From: Breoghania sp037026715 | GTDB lineage: Bacteria; Pseudomonadota; Alphaproteobacteria; Rhizobiales; Stappiaceae | Assembly: GCF_037026715.1 (NCBI RefSeq) | Contig: NZ_JBANCG010000010.1 | Location: forward strand, 1 to 64,000 | Direction of reading: 5' to 3' | Length of the DNA stretch: 64,000 bases | Shown here: piece after piece, positions 16,040 through 25,018 of the stretch | Layout: every line of letters starts with the position of its first letter | Numbering within the stretch: the first letter of the stretch is position 1 | Position numbers and translations under genes: made by a program | The notes under the pieces: generated by a model | What the model saw: the letters and a program-made list of their open reading frames with translations, nothing else | Told to the model about the DNA's origin: nothing | Database searches by the model: none

Positions 16040-19000
16040 TCATGCCTCCACCGGCGCTTCCTTGTGCTGGACCAGCGGCCGGTTGCCGGCAAGCCTGCGC
16101 ACCAGCACGTAGAAGACCGGCGTCATGAAGATGCCGAAGAACGTCACGCCGATCATGCCGGAGAAGACCGCAACGCCCATGGCGATGCGCATTTCCGCGC
16201 CCGCGCCGGTCGACAGCACCAGCGGCACAACGCCCATGATGAAGGCCAGCGACGTCATCAGGATCGGACGCAGGCGCAACCGGCTTGCCTCCACCGCGGC
16301 GCGAACCGGGCTTAGGCCCTCGAATTCCAGCTCGCGCGCGAATTCCACGATCAGGATCGCGTTCTTCGCCGACAATCCCACCAGCACCACAAGGCCGATC
16401 TGGGTGAAGATGTTGTTGTCGCCGCCGGTCAACCACACCCCGGTGAGCGCCGCCAGCACGCCCATCGGCACGATCATGATGATGGCGACGGGAAGCGCCA
16501 GGCTCTCGTATTGCGCGGCCAGCACCAGATAGACCAGCAGCAGCGCCAGCGGGAAGACGATCATGCCCGAACTGCCGGCGAGGATCTGCTGGTAGGTGAG
16601 GTCGGTCCATTCGAAACCGATGCCCTTGGGCAGGGTTTCGGCCGCGATCCGCTCCACCGCCGCCTGCGCCTGGCCGGAGGAGTAGCCCGGCGCCGGTCCG
16701 CCGTTGATGTCGGCGGCGAGGAAGCCGTTGTAGCGCGTCGCCCGCTCCGGCCCCGTGGTGGCCTCCACCTTCATCAGCGCCGACAGCGGGATCATCCGCC
16801 CCGACGAGGAGCGCACCTCAAGCCGGCCGATATCCTCCGGCCGCGCCCGGAACTTCGCGTCCGCCTGCACCCGCACGCTGTAGGTGCGGCCGAAGGCGTT
16901 GAAGTCGTTGACATAGAGCGAGCCCAGATAGATCTGCAGCGTCTCGAACACGTCCGTCACCGACACGCCGAGCTGTTCGGCCCGGGTGCGGTCGAGATCG
17001 GCGTAAAGCTGCGGCACATTGATCTGGAAGCTGGAGAACAGCCCCGCCAGTTCCGGCGCCTGGTAGGCCTTCGCCAGAAACGCCTTGTTGGCCGCATCAA
17101 GCGCCTGATAGCCGCGCCCGGCACGATCCTCGATCTGCAGCTTGAAGCCGCCGGTCGTGCCCAGCCCCTGCACGGGCGGGGGCGAGAACATGGCGATGAA
17201 GGCGTCCTGAATGGCGGCGAACTTGCCGTTGAGCTGCATGGCGATGGCGTCGCCGGAAAGCTCCGGGCTCCGCCGCTCCTCGAAATCCGTCAGCGTGGCG
17301 AAAACGATGCCGGCGTTGGAGGAATTGGTGAAGCCGTTGATCGACAGGCCCGGGAAGGCGATCGCGTGTTCCACGCCCGGCTGCGCCATGGCGATGTCGC
17401 TCATGCGCTTGATGACGTCCTCCGTCCGGTCGAGGGTGGCGGCGTCGGGAAGCTGGGCGAAACCGATCAGGTACTGCTTGTCCTGCGCCGGCACGAAGCC
17501 GCCGGGCACGGCGGTGAAGAGGCCCCAGGTCGCGCCTGCGAGCGCCAGATAGATCGCCATGACCACGCTCTTGCGCGACAGCAGGGAGCCGACGCCGCGA
17601 CTATAGGCATGGGAGCCGGCGCCGAAGGCACGATTGAAGCCGCGGAAGAACCAGCCGAAAGCCAGATCCATGATCCGGGTCAGCCTGTCCCGTGGCGCGT
17701 TGTGGCCCTTCAGAAGCAGCGCCGCCAGCGCCGGCGACAGGGTCAGCGAGTTGATCGCCGAGATCACCGTGGAGATCGCGATCGTCAGCGCGAACTGGCG
17801 GTAGAACTGGCCCGACAGACCTGAGATGAAGGCGAGCGGCACGAACACCGCGACCAGCACCAGCGCGATCGCGACGATCGGCCCGGAGACCTCCTTCATC
17901 GCCCGGTAGGTGGCCTGGCGCGGGCTAAGCCCCCCCTCGATGTTGCGCTCCACGTTCTCCACCACGACGATGGCGTCGTCGACGACGATGCCGATGGCCA
18001 GCACCAGCCCGAACAGGCTGAGCGCGTTGATGGAAAAGCCGAAGACGTACATCACCGCGAAGGTGCCGATGATGGAGACGGGAACCGCGATCAGCGGAAT
18101 GATCGAGGCGCGCCACGTCTGCAGAAACAGGATGACGACGATCACCACCAGCGCGATGGCTTCCAGCAGCGTGTCCACCACCTTCTCGATGGAGGAGCGG
18201 ACGAACTTGGTGGTGTCGTAGACGATCCTGTACTCGACGCCCTGGGGCATCGCGCTCTGCAAGTCGTTCATGGTCGCCACCACCGCATCGGAAATGGCGA
18301 TGGCGTTGGAGCCCGGCGCCTGGAACACCGGGATCGCGACCGCCGGCTTGCCGTCGAGCAGCGAGCGCAGCGAATAGTCGGCCGCGCCCAGCTCGATGCG
18401 GGCGACGTCGCGCAGGCGCGTGACCTCGCCGTTCTCGCCGGTGCTGACGATGATGTTGCCGAATTCCTCTGGCGTCTGCAGGCGGCCTTGCGCGTTGACG
18501 CTGAGCTGCACGTCGACCCCGTCGACGCTCGGCGAGGCGCCGATGATGCCGGCCGCCGCCTGCACGTTCTGCTGGCGGATGGCGGCGGTGATGTCGCTGG
18601 CCGCCAGCTTGTGCTGCGCCGCCTTCTGCGGATCGACCCACACGCGCATGGAATAGTCGCCGGAGCCGAACACCTGCACCTGGCCAACGCCGTCGATGCG
18701 GGCGAGCCGGTCCTTGATGTTCAAGACCGCGTAGTTGCGCAGGTAGGTGATGTCGTAGCGGTCGTCGGGCGAGGTCAGGTTCACCACCATCATCAGGTCG
18801 GGCGAACTCTTGACCGTGGTGACGCCGAGGCTGCGCACCTCTTCCGGCAGACGCGGCTCGGCCTGGGAGACGCGGTTCTGCACCAGTTGCTGGGCCTGGT
18901 CGGGATCGGTGCCGAGCGCAAACGTCACCGTCAGCGTCATGACGCCGTCGGAGGTTGCCTGGCTCGACATGTAGAGCAGGCCTTCCACGCCGTTGATCTG

Positions 19001-19207
19001 CTCTTCCAGCGGCGTGGCGACGGTTTCCGCGATCACCTTCGGATTGGCGCCGGGATAGGTCGCGCGCACGACGATGGAGGGCGGCACCACCTCCGGATAT
19101 TCGGAAATCGGCAGGGAGCGCAGGCCGATCAGGCCGGCGACGAGAATGAGAACCGACAGCACCCCGGCAAAGACCGGGCGGTCGATGAAAAACCTGGAGA
19201 TATTCAT
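16040..19207 (-). CDS. RND efflux transporter, AcrB/MexB (HAE1) type
   Basis: The 1055-residue inner-membrane pump begins MNISRFFIDRPVFAGVLSVL. It has the family marks PISEYPEVVPPSIVV, the proton-relay motif GIVVDDAIVVVENVER in TM4 with the two adjacent Asp, and a C-terminal repeat GLSAKNAILIVEFAREL. Length and the two large periplasmic loops are normal. It follows the adaptor gene by 179 bp in the same direction. No outer-membrane channel gene is present, so a chromosomally separate TolC-like protein would be needed. Confidence 0.95.
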   Translation of the reverse strand: MNISRFFIDRPVFAGVLSVLILVAGLIGLRSLPISEYPEVVPPSIVVRATYPGANPKVIAETVATPLEEQINGVEGLLYMSSQATSDGVMTLTVTFALGTDPDQAQQLVQNRVSQAEPRLPEEVRSLGVTTVKSSPDLMMVVNLTSPDDRYDITYLRNYAVLNIKDRLARIDGVGQVQVFGSGDYSMRVWVDPQKAAQHKLAASDITAAIRQQNVQAAAGIIGASPSVDGVDVQLSVNAQGRLQTPEEFGNIIVSTGENGEVTRLRDVARIELGAADYSLRSLLDGKPAVAIPVFQAPGSNAIAISDAVVATMNDLQSAMPQGVEYRIVYDTTKFVRSSIEKVVDTLLEAIALVVIVVILFLQTWRASIIPLIAVPVSIIGTFAVMYVFGFSINALSLFGLVLAIGIVVDDAIVVVENVERNIEGGLSPRQATYRAMKEVSGPIVAIALVLVAVFVPLAFISGLSGQFYRQFALTIAISTVISAINSLTLSPALAALLLKGHNAPRDRLTRIMDLAFGWFFRGFNRAFGAGSHAYSRGVGSLLSRKSVVMAIYLALAGATWGLFTAVPGGFVPAQDKQYLIGFAQLPDAATLDRTEDVIKRMSDIAMAQPGVEHAIAFPGLSINGFTNSSNAGIVFATLTDFEERRSPELSGDAIAMQLNGKFAAIQDAFIAMFSPPPVQGLGTTGGFKLQIEDRAGRGYQALDAANKAFLAKAYQAPELAGLFSSFQINVPQLYADLDRTRAEQLGVSVTDVFETLQIYLGSLYVNDFNAFGRTYSVRVQADAKFRARPEDIGRLEVRSSSGRMIPLSALMKVEATTGPERATRYNGFLAADINGGPAPGYSSGQAQAAVERIAAETLPKGIGFEWTDLTYQQILAGSSGMIVFPLALLLVYLVLAAQYESLALPVAIIMIVPMGVLAALTGVWLTGGDNNIFTQIGLVVLVGLSAKNAILIVEFARELEFEGLSPVRAAVEASRLRLRPILMTSLAFIMGVVPLVLSTGAGAEMRIAMGVAVFSGMIGVTFFGIFMTPVFYVLVRRLAGNRPLVQHKEAPVEA

Positions 19208-19265
19208 GGCAAGCGCCCTTCCCGGAGGATCTTGAAGCTCGTGATTTCGGACAAAGGAGGTTCGT

Positions 19266-19287
19266 CCGGCCGCCCGTGGGCGGCCGG
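19266..19287 (-). terminator. Stable hairpin between adaptor and pump genes
   Basis: CCGGCCGCCC and its exact complement GGGCGGCCGG flank a 2-nt centre in the 179-bp gap of the RND operon. There is no T tract, so it is a weak intrinsic terminator at best; RNA-stability or attenuation roles fit equally. Confidence 0.4.
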
Positions 19288-19370
19288 TGCATGTCGTTTT
19301 TTGAAGAAACGCGCCTCTCGCGGCGGGTGAGCGGTTTCAGGCTCTCGCGGATACGAAGGCCGCTCAGTCC

Positions 19371-19401
19371 CTACTTCGCTGCAGCCCTACTTCGCTGCAG
19401 C
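19371..19401. repeat. 16-nt duplication at the 3' end of the adaptor gene
   Basis: CTACTTCGCTGCAGC occurs twice back to back. The second copy holds the stop codon and last codons (AAAK, stop) of the adaptor gene, the first lies just after it. It looks like a recent slippage duplication. Confidence 0.9.
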
Positions 19402-20598
19402 AACGTCGTTCTGCATCTGCGGATCGACGACCGCGCCGGGGCGGACGCGCTGCAGGCCGTTGACCACGATGCGCTCGCCCGAGGTCAGGCCGCTTTCCAC
19501 GATGCGCTTGCCTTCCGCGCTGCGGCCCAGATGAACCGGCCGGTAGTCGATCTTGTTGCCGTCGCCGACGACAAAGACGAACTTCTTGTCCTGATCCGTG
19601 CCGATGGCCCGTTCGCTGATCAGGATCCGGTTCTCCGGCTTCGGCGTGCCCATGCGGATGCGCACGAACTGGCCCGGGATCAGCCGCCCGCCGGGATTGG
19701 CGAAGACGGCCCTCACCGCGATGGTGCCGCTTGCCGCATCCACCTGGTTGTCGACGAGCTGCAACCGGCCCCTGATCGGATCGGATCCGGCGAGCGTCTC
19801 GATCTCCACGGGGATCCGGTCGAGCGGCGGCAGCGCGGCGTCGGAGGCCGGCAGTTCGGCCAGTGCCCGGGTCACGATCTCCTCCGGCACGCTGAAGCTT
19901 GCATAGATCGGATCGACGGAGACGAGCGTGGTCAGCGCCGGCGAAGCGGAACCGGCCGCCACGAGGTTGCCCTGGGTGATCTCCACCCGGCCGGCCCGGC
20001 CGGCGACCGGCGCACGGACCTTCGTGTAATCGAGTTCCAGCTTTGCGGAGCGCAGCGCGGCCGTGGCGGTGCGCAGATTGGCCTGTGCCTCCACGAAGGC
20101 GCTGCGACGCTGGTCGAGAGCGCTTTGGGAAATGGCGCGGGTCTGGATCAGCTTCTCGCTGCGCTCCAGTTCCAGCCGGGCGAGATCGCGCTGGGCCTGG
20201 GCCTGGGCGACCTGTCCTTCCCGCTGGGCGACCGCCGCCTCGAAAGGCGCGGGATCGATGGTGAACAGGAGATCGCCCGCCTTGACCAGCGCGCCCTCGC
20301 GGAAGTCCACCGACTGGATGGCTCCGGCGACGCGGGAGCGCACCTGCACCCGGTCGACCGCCTCCAGCCGTCCGGAGAACTCGTCCCACAAGGTGATGTC
20401 GCGGCTCGCCACTTCCGCCACCGTGACCGGCACGGCGGGCGGCGCGCCAGTCTTATCGCCAGGCGTCTCGGAAGTCGTATCGGCGGCGGTCGCGACCGTG
20501 GCGATCGGCATATCCATGAACAGGGCGGCGGCCGAAACGGACACAGCAAGCCCCAGGCCGGCGCCCGCAAGGGCCCAGCGTGTCTTTCTCGATGTCAT
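19387..20598 (-). CDS. RND efflux periplasmic adaptor (membrane fusion protein)
   Basis: The 403-residue protein has an N-terminal membrane anchor or signal (WALAGAGLGLAVSVSAAALF). The lipoyl/barrel-sandwich start is WDEFSGRLEAVDRVQVRSRVAGAIQ in part, and an alpha-helical hairpin follows (AQREGQVAQAQAQRDLARLE). The return is YTKVRAPVAGRAGRVEITQGN. It has no lipobox Cys. It links the pump encoded next to an outer-membrane channel. The start ATG is preceded by GGAGAGATC. It shares an operon with the pump and, 77 bp upstream, the degenerate hydrolase gene. Confidence 0.94.
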   Translation of the reverse strand: MTSRKTRWALAGAGLGLAVSVSAAALFMDMPIATVATAADTTSETPGDKTGAPPAVPVTVAEVASRDITLWDEFSGRLEAVDRVQVRSRVAGAIQSVDFREGALVKAGDLLFTIDPAPFEAAVAQREGQVAQAQAQRDLARLELERSEKLIQTRAISQSALDQRRSAFVEAQANLRTATAALRSAKLELDYTKVRAPVAGRAGRVEITQGNLVAAGSASPALTTLVSVDPIYASFSVPEEIVTRALAELPASDAALPPLDRIPVEIETLAGSDPIRGRLQLVDNQVDAASGTIAVRAVFANPGGRLIPGQFVRIRMGTPKPENRILISERAIGTDQDKKFVFVVGDGNKIDYRPVHLGRSAEGKRIVESGLTSGERIVVNGLQRVRPGAVVDPQMQNDVAAAK

Positions 20599-20675
20599 TT
20601 GATCTCTCCTTCAGGCCCGCACGAGGCCTGCCCCGATCATCTGGGTTTCGGTGTCATCTGATCTTCAATCGCAAC

Positions 20676-21470
20676 TCAGTGCATTCCGAGCGCCCTGACG
20701 AATTCTTCAAACCGTCCGTTGAGGGCGTCCTGCCAGCTTGACGTTTCCTCGCCCGTGCCGCCGTAAACCGACGGCCAGCCCGTCCTCGCGGGAAGAACGT
20801 GCCGTTTGACCTCGACGCCCGCTTCTTCCAGGCGGGCTGCATAGGAAAGCGTCTCGTCGAGGAGCGGGTCGTCCTCGGCGGTGACGATGAGCGCGGGCGC
20901 CAGCCGCGCCAGCCGCGAACACAGACACGGCGCCGCGTAAGGGTGGCAGACGCCGCCGCTCAGATAGTGGCTCCAGCCCTCCGACCAGCGCGCGCGCATG
21001 CCGATGGCACCCGCCTTGCGGATGGAGGCCGAGCCCATGAAAGGGTCGAGCAGCGGCGACAGCAGGACCTGTCCGTCGAGCTCGTCGGCATAATGGTCGC
21101 GCGCCTTCAGCGCCACGGCCGCCGCCAGATTGCCGCCGGCCTCGGTGCCGCCGACCAGCAGCAGCGAGTTGCGGTTGCCAAGCCCGGCGCGCTTCTTCGC
21201 CAGGTAGCTGAAGAGCGAGAAACCGGTCTCCAGCGGCTTGGGGAAGACCGCGCCAAGCGGCGCGTTGTAGTCCGGCATCACCACGATGGTGCCGCGCCCC
21301 GCCAGCGTCTCGGCAACCTCGCTGTCCTTGCGCCCCTCTTCCAGGAAGGCGCCGGAATGAAAATAGAGCAGGACCGGCGGCGACTTCTCGTATTCCGCAC
21401 CCTGAAAGACGCGCGCCGAGACCGGGCCGATGCCCGCCTTGTCGAACGTCATGTCCTTGATCTGCACCAT
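20676..21470 (-). CDS. Alpha/beta-hydrolase fold protein lacking the catalytic Ser and His
   Basis: The 264-residue protein has the layout of the hormone-sensitive-lipase family: YFHSGAF where HGGGF is usual, MPDYNAP, and GGTEAGGN where GDSAGGN is usual. The nucleophile position is Glu110. The Asp region is present (TAEDDPLLDE), but the final HGF motif reads ARTGW, so the catalytic His is also gone. It is probably not an esterase and may bind a ligand or be degenerate. I start at MVQIKD and not 16 codons upstream. It precedes the RND adaptor on the same strand and diverges from a LysR gene. Confidence 0.8.
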   Translation of the reverse strand: MVQIKDMTFDKAGIGPVSARVFQGAEYEKSPPVLLYFHSGAFLEEGRKDSEVAETLAGRGTIVVMPDYNAPLGAVFPKPLETGFSLFSYLAKKRAGLGNRNSLLLVGGTEAGGNLAAAVALKARDHYADELDGQVLLSPLLDPFMGSASIRKAGAIGMRARWSEGWSHYLSGGVCHPYAAPCLCSRLARLAPALIVTAEDDPLLDETLSYAARLEEAGVEVKRHVLPARTGWPSVYGGTGEETSSWQDALNGRFEEFVRALGMH

Positions 21471-21638
21471 AATCGTTCCGTTCCGTTTCACCCCCCGGTG
21501 AGCGCCGGGGCCATTCACGAATGCTCCCGAATATGGCCAATGGCACGCCAGAGTTCACCCCCGAATGCGCGCCTCTCGTGCTCCAATACCTATTGTTGTT
21601 CCTATCTCGGAATAAGACGGTAATTTCTGGTTACACTG

Positions 21639-21652
21639 TTCGAAATTTCGAA
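21639..21652. promoter_or_regulatory. Perfect 14-bp palindrome, probable LysR operator
   Basis: TTCGAAATTTCGAA lies 36 bp upstream of the LysR gene in the divergent region shared with the hydrolase-RND operon. LysR sites typically follow T-N11-A with dyad symmetry, which this fits. Confidence 0.55.
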
Positions 21653-21688
21653 TAATATCGCAGTGCACTCTATCGGAGCTCCTGCGAG

Positions 21689-22591
21689 ATGGACCAGCTA
21701 TCCGCCATGCGCGCCTTTCTCCGGGTGGTGGAGACGGGCAATTTCTCCCGCGCTTCCGAAGCCTTGCGCATTCCCCGGGCCACGGTGACCAACCTCATCC
21801 AGAGCCTTGAGGCGCATCTGCAGACCAAGCTGCTCAACCGCACCACCCGGCGGGTGATCGTGACGACGGACGGGGCGCTCTACTACGAACGGGCCGCCCG
21901 CATCGTGGCCGAGGTCGACGAGCTGGACAGCACCCTCGCCCATGCCCAGGCGAACCCCAGCGGCCGCCTGCGGGTGGAGATGTCGGGCGCGCTCGCCGAC
22001 TGGATCGTCATTCCCGCCCTGTGCGACTTCGCCATGAAATATCCCGAGATCAGCATCGATCTGGGCGTCGGCGACCGCACCGTCGACTATCTGGTGGAGA
22101 ACGTGGACTGCGCCCTGCGCGGCGGCACGCCGGGCGACCAGTCGCTGATCGCGCGCCGCGTCGCGGAGGTGAAGATGATCACCTGCGCCGCGCGCCCCTA
22201 TCTGGAGCGGTTCGGCCAGCCGGCTCACCCGCGCGATCTGGAAACCGGCCACTGGTGCGTACGCTATTTCTCCGCCCAGACCGGCGAGTGCTATCCGCTG
22301 ACCTTTCGCAAGGGCGACGAGGAGCTGGAGATCGACGGCCGGTCCCGCTTCTCCGTCAATGACGGCCGCAGCTACGTCACCGCCGCCCTCATCGGCCACG
22401 GCATCGCCCAGATCCCCCGCTTCATGGCGGCGGAAGAGTTTGCCCGCGGCGACCTGGTGCCCGTGCTGAGCGAATGGAACACGGAAAGTCTTCCGCTTTA
22501 CATCGTCTATCCGCCCAACCGGCATCTCTCCAACAAGGTGCGCGTGTTCGTGGACTGGCTGGTGAAGCTGCTGGCGGACCTCGAGCAGTAG
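21689..22591 (+). CDS. LysR-family transcriptional regulator
   Basis: The 300-residue regulator begins MDQLSAMRAFLRVVETGNFS and has the LysR winged helix with ASEALRIPRATVTNLIQSLEAHL as recognition region. The effector-binding domain follows (GRLRVEMSGALADWIVIPAL). It resembles the CrgA/AaeR-like group that often controls efflux or aromatic-acid genes. It is divergent from the hydrolase-adaptor-pump operon and most likely controls it through the palindrome in between. Confidence 0.93.
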   Translation: MDQLSAMRAFLRVVETGNFSRASEALRIPRATVTNLIQSLEAHLQTKLLNRTTRRVIVTTDGALYYERAARIVAEVDELDSTLAHAQANPSGRLRVEMSGALADWIVIPALCDFAMKYPEISIDLGVGDRTVDYLVENVDCALRGGTPGDQSLIARRVAEVKMITCAARPYLERFGQPAHPRDLETGHWCVRYFSAQTGECYPLTFRKGDEELEIDGRSRFSVNDGRSYVTAALIGHGIAQIPRFMAAEEFARGDLVPVLSEWNTESLPLYIVYPPNRHLSNKVRVFVDWLVKLLADLEQ

Positions 22592-22681
22592 AGGGAGAGG
22601 GCGAAGGGAGGGAAGGGGGAAGGCGCGAGGGGAGAGATGCGGCCCGGAAATGGTAGTTGGTTCTTCGCCCGCGAATTCTAT

Positions 22682-22880
22682 GCGCCTTCATACCTCTCCC
22701 TCCTTTCATACCCCTCTATCGTCATCACCCGGCGAAGTCCGGGTGATCCAGCGCGTGCCCCGAATGCTGCGGCTGGCAATGGATTGCCCGGACTTCGCCG
22801 GGCAATGACGGAGGAGGGGAATGAGGAAAATGGCACGAAAGCGCATAACCCGATACCATTTTCGGGCCGGGCTCTGAGGA
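22682..22880. repeat. Dispersed mosaic palindromic repeat, copy B
   Basis: This is the second copy of the element, in the convergent gap after the LysR gene. It has the same paired hairpins (TCATCACCCGGCGAAGTCC and TTGCCCGGACTTCGCCGGG) and the same outer part CCCGATACCATTTTCGGGCC. The left border is duplicated (CCTTCATACCTCTCC then CTTTCATACCCCTC). It may act as a bidirectional terminator. Confidence 0.87.
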
Positions 22881-22958
22881 GGTCTGACACGGCCGTCGCG
22901 AAGGATGGACCGCTCGCAAGAGCGGTGGCCACTTGCGCCCGTCCCGCCGCGAACCGCG

Positions 22959-24188
22959 CTACGTGAGTTCGTTGTGAAGCGGCACGGTCGGGGCGTGGGC
23001 GTCAATCGCCTTCACGACCGCGCCGGCAAGCGGAAGGTTCCGCTTCTCGCGCTCCCAGACCTCGCGGAACCGCTGCACGGTTTCCGCCGCGGTATCGATG
23101 ACGAGCTTTTCGGGAACCCGCGCCCGGGCCGCCAGATGGCGCAGTTCGTCGACGTCCAGCCCGGCCATCTTCTTCGTCCGCGAGAAATTGAGGGCGGCCG
23201 TGTCCTCGCCGGGGATATAGGCGATGGTGGAGACCAGATCGTAGGCCGGGGCAAGGGCTGGCGTGCGCCGGTCGGGATAGATCAGCGACCAGTTCTTGAG
23301 GTGCATGTCGCCGTTGCCGACAAGCGCGCTGAACACCAGCCGGCGGATGAATTCCGCAACGCCGGCAGCCCCCGCCTCGATACCGATCACGCGGGCGATG
23401 TTGGCGTAGCTCGCGCTCCTGTATTTCTCCTCCGGAAAGACCCCGAAGACCTGCGCGAAATCCTCGGTGTGAACCGGCCCCTCGCCGGTGCGGTCGAAGC
23501 GGCGGACGGCGAGCGCACGCCCCTTCAGCTCGCCGATCCCTTCGGGAATGCCGGCGATCGCATCGAGATCGACGAGATCGATGACTGGCACCTCCATGCC
23601 GAGCAGCCCGGCCAGCGTCATCATCGAGAACTCGTTTTCCGGAACGCCGGAAAACTGCTGGGAGGGTAGCTTCACGATCCAGGAGCCGCCGACGCCCTCC
23701 GCCGGAATGGTCAGCCCGCCGCGCCTGCCGGCATTCTCCAGCGCGGAGAACTTGAGCTGCACCCCGGCCAGAGAAAACCGCAGGGCATTGGTGCGCGCCG
23801 CGTCCGGCGCATCCGTATCCGCGCCGGGGGGAAGCGCCTCGCCGGCCGCCGGATGGATCGACAGCGCGCCGGGCAGGTCGAGGCCCAGAACCCACAGCAG
23901 GAAGAATTCGCGCTGCGCATTCACCCCCGCGCGCTCGGCCAGATAGCGCCGCAGGTGGCCCTCCGGCAGCAGGTTGGAGAAGAACGGCGGCACGACCCGC
24001 CGCGTCGGGCGGATGTCGGTGATCAGCCCGCCGAGATCGTCCTTGAACGACAGGCTCAGCGTCGGGCGCGCGGCGTCCTCGACATAGTCCTCGTTGAAGG
24101 CGAAGATCGAGCGCTCGCCCTGCAGGTGCGTCAGCGTGCCGATGGGACGGCCGTGAAGCCGCACGTCGAGAACGGCGACGTCAGGCAT
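22959..24188 (-). CDS. hipA: HipA-family serine/threonine kinase toxin
   Basis: The 409-residue protein has the HipA N-terminal subdomain (GTLTHLQGERSIFAFNEDY) and the catalytic domain with LAGVQLKFS, IVKLPSQQFSGVPENEF and RRFDR. The catalytic loop is NGDMHLKNWSL (Asp base with H-x-K-N) and the metal Asp is in APAYDLVST. All kinase residues appear present, so it should be active. HipA phosphorylates glutamyl-tRNA synthetase in Escherichia coli; related HipA-like toxins target other aminoacyl-tRNA synthetases. It overlaps the hipB gene by eight bases. Confidence 0.92.
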   Translation of the reverse strand: MPDVAVLDVRLHGRPIGTLTHLQGERSIFAFNEDYVEDAARPTLSLSFKDDLGGLITDIRPTRRVVPPFFSNLLPEGHLRRYLAERAGVNAQREFFLLWVLGLDLPGALSIHPAAGEALPPGADTDAPDAARTNALRFSLAGVQLKFSALENAGRRGGLTIPAEGVGGSWIVKLPSQQFSGVPENEFSMMTLAGLLGMEVPVIDLVDLDAIAGIPEGIGELKGRALAVRRFDRTGEGPVHTEDFAQVFGVFPEEKYRSASYANIARVIGIEAGAAGVAEFIRRLVFSALVGNGDMHLKNWSLIYPDRRTPALAPAYDLVSTIAYIPGEDTAALNFSRTKKMAGLDVDELRHLAARARVPEKLVIDTAAETVQRFREVWEREKRNLPLAGAVVKAIDAHAPTVPLHNELT

Positions 24189-24483
24189 CGTCGTCCCCGT
24201 CGTCGAGCGAATAGGCGGGCCGTGGCACAGCCTCCGCCGCCTGGCTCCTGACGAGGCCGGCGACCCCCGGCACGAGCTTTTTCGGCACCAGCACCAGCTC
24301 CAGATCGAGCGCGCGGGTCATGTCGATGAAGCTCGACAGCCCCGGCTCCATCCGGCCGGTCTCGATCTGGGAAATATGGCTCTGCGTCAGGCCGGAGCGC
24401 TCCGCAAGCGCCCGCTGGCTCACCCCGGCGGCCGTGCGGGCCGCCCGGGCCTGGGCGATCAGGCGCTCGCTCTGGTAGGACAT
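24181..24483 (-). CDS. hipB: HipB-like antitoxin, Xre-family HTH protein
   Basis: The 100-residue protein has a Cro/C1 helix-turn-helix: RTAAGVSQRALAERSGLTQSHISQIETGR. A short beta region (LELVLVPKKLVPGV) and a charged tail follow. It would bind HipA and repress its own promoter. It is the first gene of the pair and its start codon lies inside a TGATAC motif. The upstream 110 bp is AT-rich and holds several GATAC/GTATC half-sites. Confidence 0.92.
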   Translation of the reverse strand: MSYQSERLIAQARAARTAAGVSQRALAERSGLTQSHISQIETGRMEPGLSSFIDMTRALDLELVLVPKKLVPGVAGLVRSQAAEAVPRPAYSLDDGDDDA

Positions 24484-24612
24484 GATACAGGATCCGTAAT
24501 CACAGAGATCGAATTATCAGGATACTGTATCTACGTGCATCGTCACGGATCGTCAAGGCAAATGATATAATATAATGATCAAATAGCATGTCTGATACAT
24601 TAAACCGTATCA
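24483..24612. promoter_or_regulatory. hipBA promoter with repeated GATAC/GTATC operator half-sites
   Basis: The clearest site is TGATAC-N8-GTATCA at 24593-24612, a perfect dyad with the same N8 geometry as the Escherichia coli HipB site (TATCC-N8-GGATA). GATAC-T-GTATC lies at 24521-24531, and TGATAC with an imperfect partner overlaps the hipB start. The stretch between has AT-rich promoter-like DNA (TGATATAATATAATG). Confidence 0.65.
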
Positions 24613-24628
24613 TACCTTGGGAGGAGGG

Positions 24629-25000
24629 TCAGTCGACCAGCGCGCCGGACGGCACCGTGTCCTGTTCGGGCAGGATCAGGTCACTGAGCTCATAGAGGTG
24701 GTACTCCCACGTGCCCGCCTCCCTGAGCCCGTTGTACCGCTTGAGGAATTCCTCGTCGGAAAAGAGCGTTTCGAATTCGTCCCGGCTCTTCCACAGGGCC
24801 TGGTTGATCACCGTCGCCCCGTCGAGGCTCCGGTAAAGCCGGCTCCAGCAGAACGTCTCGTAGCTCCGCGCGACGTAGCGAACCGTGTCCCTGAGCACAT
24901 CAAGCGCCAGGTCCTGCCTGCCGGGCTCGACCTGCACCACGTTCACGAGGACCACGTCCCCGGCTTCGATCCTGTCGTCCTTTGAGAGATTGGGCTGCAT
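24629..25000 (-). CDS. ABM-like (antibiotic biosynthesis monooxygenase fold) small protein
   Basis: The 123-residue protein looks like a dimeric alpha+beta-barrel protein: VVLVNVVQVEPGRQDLALDVL, then SRLYRSLDGATVINQALWKSRDEF, the usual ABM pattern of strand, helix and an N-Q-x-x-W-K-S segment. Such proteins are heme or quinone monooxygenases, or merely ligand binders. It lies 18 bp behind the DUF6282-like gene on the same strand, so the two form an operon. Substrate unknown. Confidence 0.75.
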   Translation of the reverse strand: MQPNLSKDDRIEAGDVVLVNVVQVEPGRQDLALDVLRDTVRYVARSYETFCWSRLYRSLDGATVINQALWKSRDEFETLFSDEEFLKRYNGLREAGTWEYHLYELSDLILPEQDTVPSGALVD

Positions 25001-25018
25001 CGTGTGTTCCTTTCCGCC

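Noticed and set aside
18488..19330. A plus-strand frame antisense to the RND pump
   Set aside because: The opposite strand codes a full-length pump with canonical motifs; the plus-strand translation is Asp/His/Arg-rich noise.
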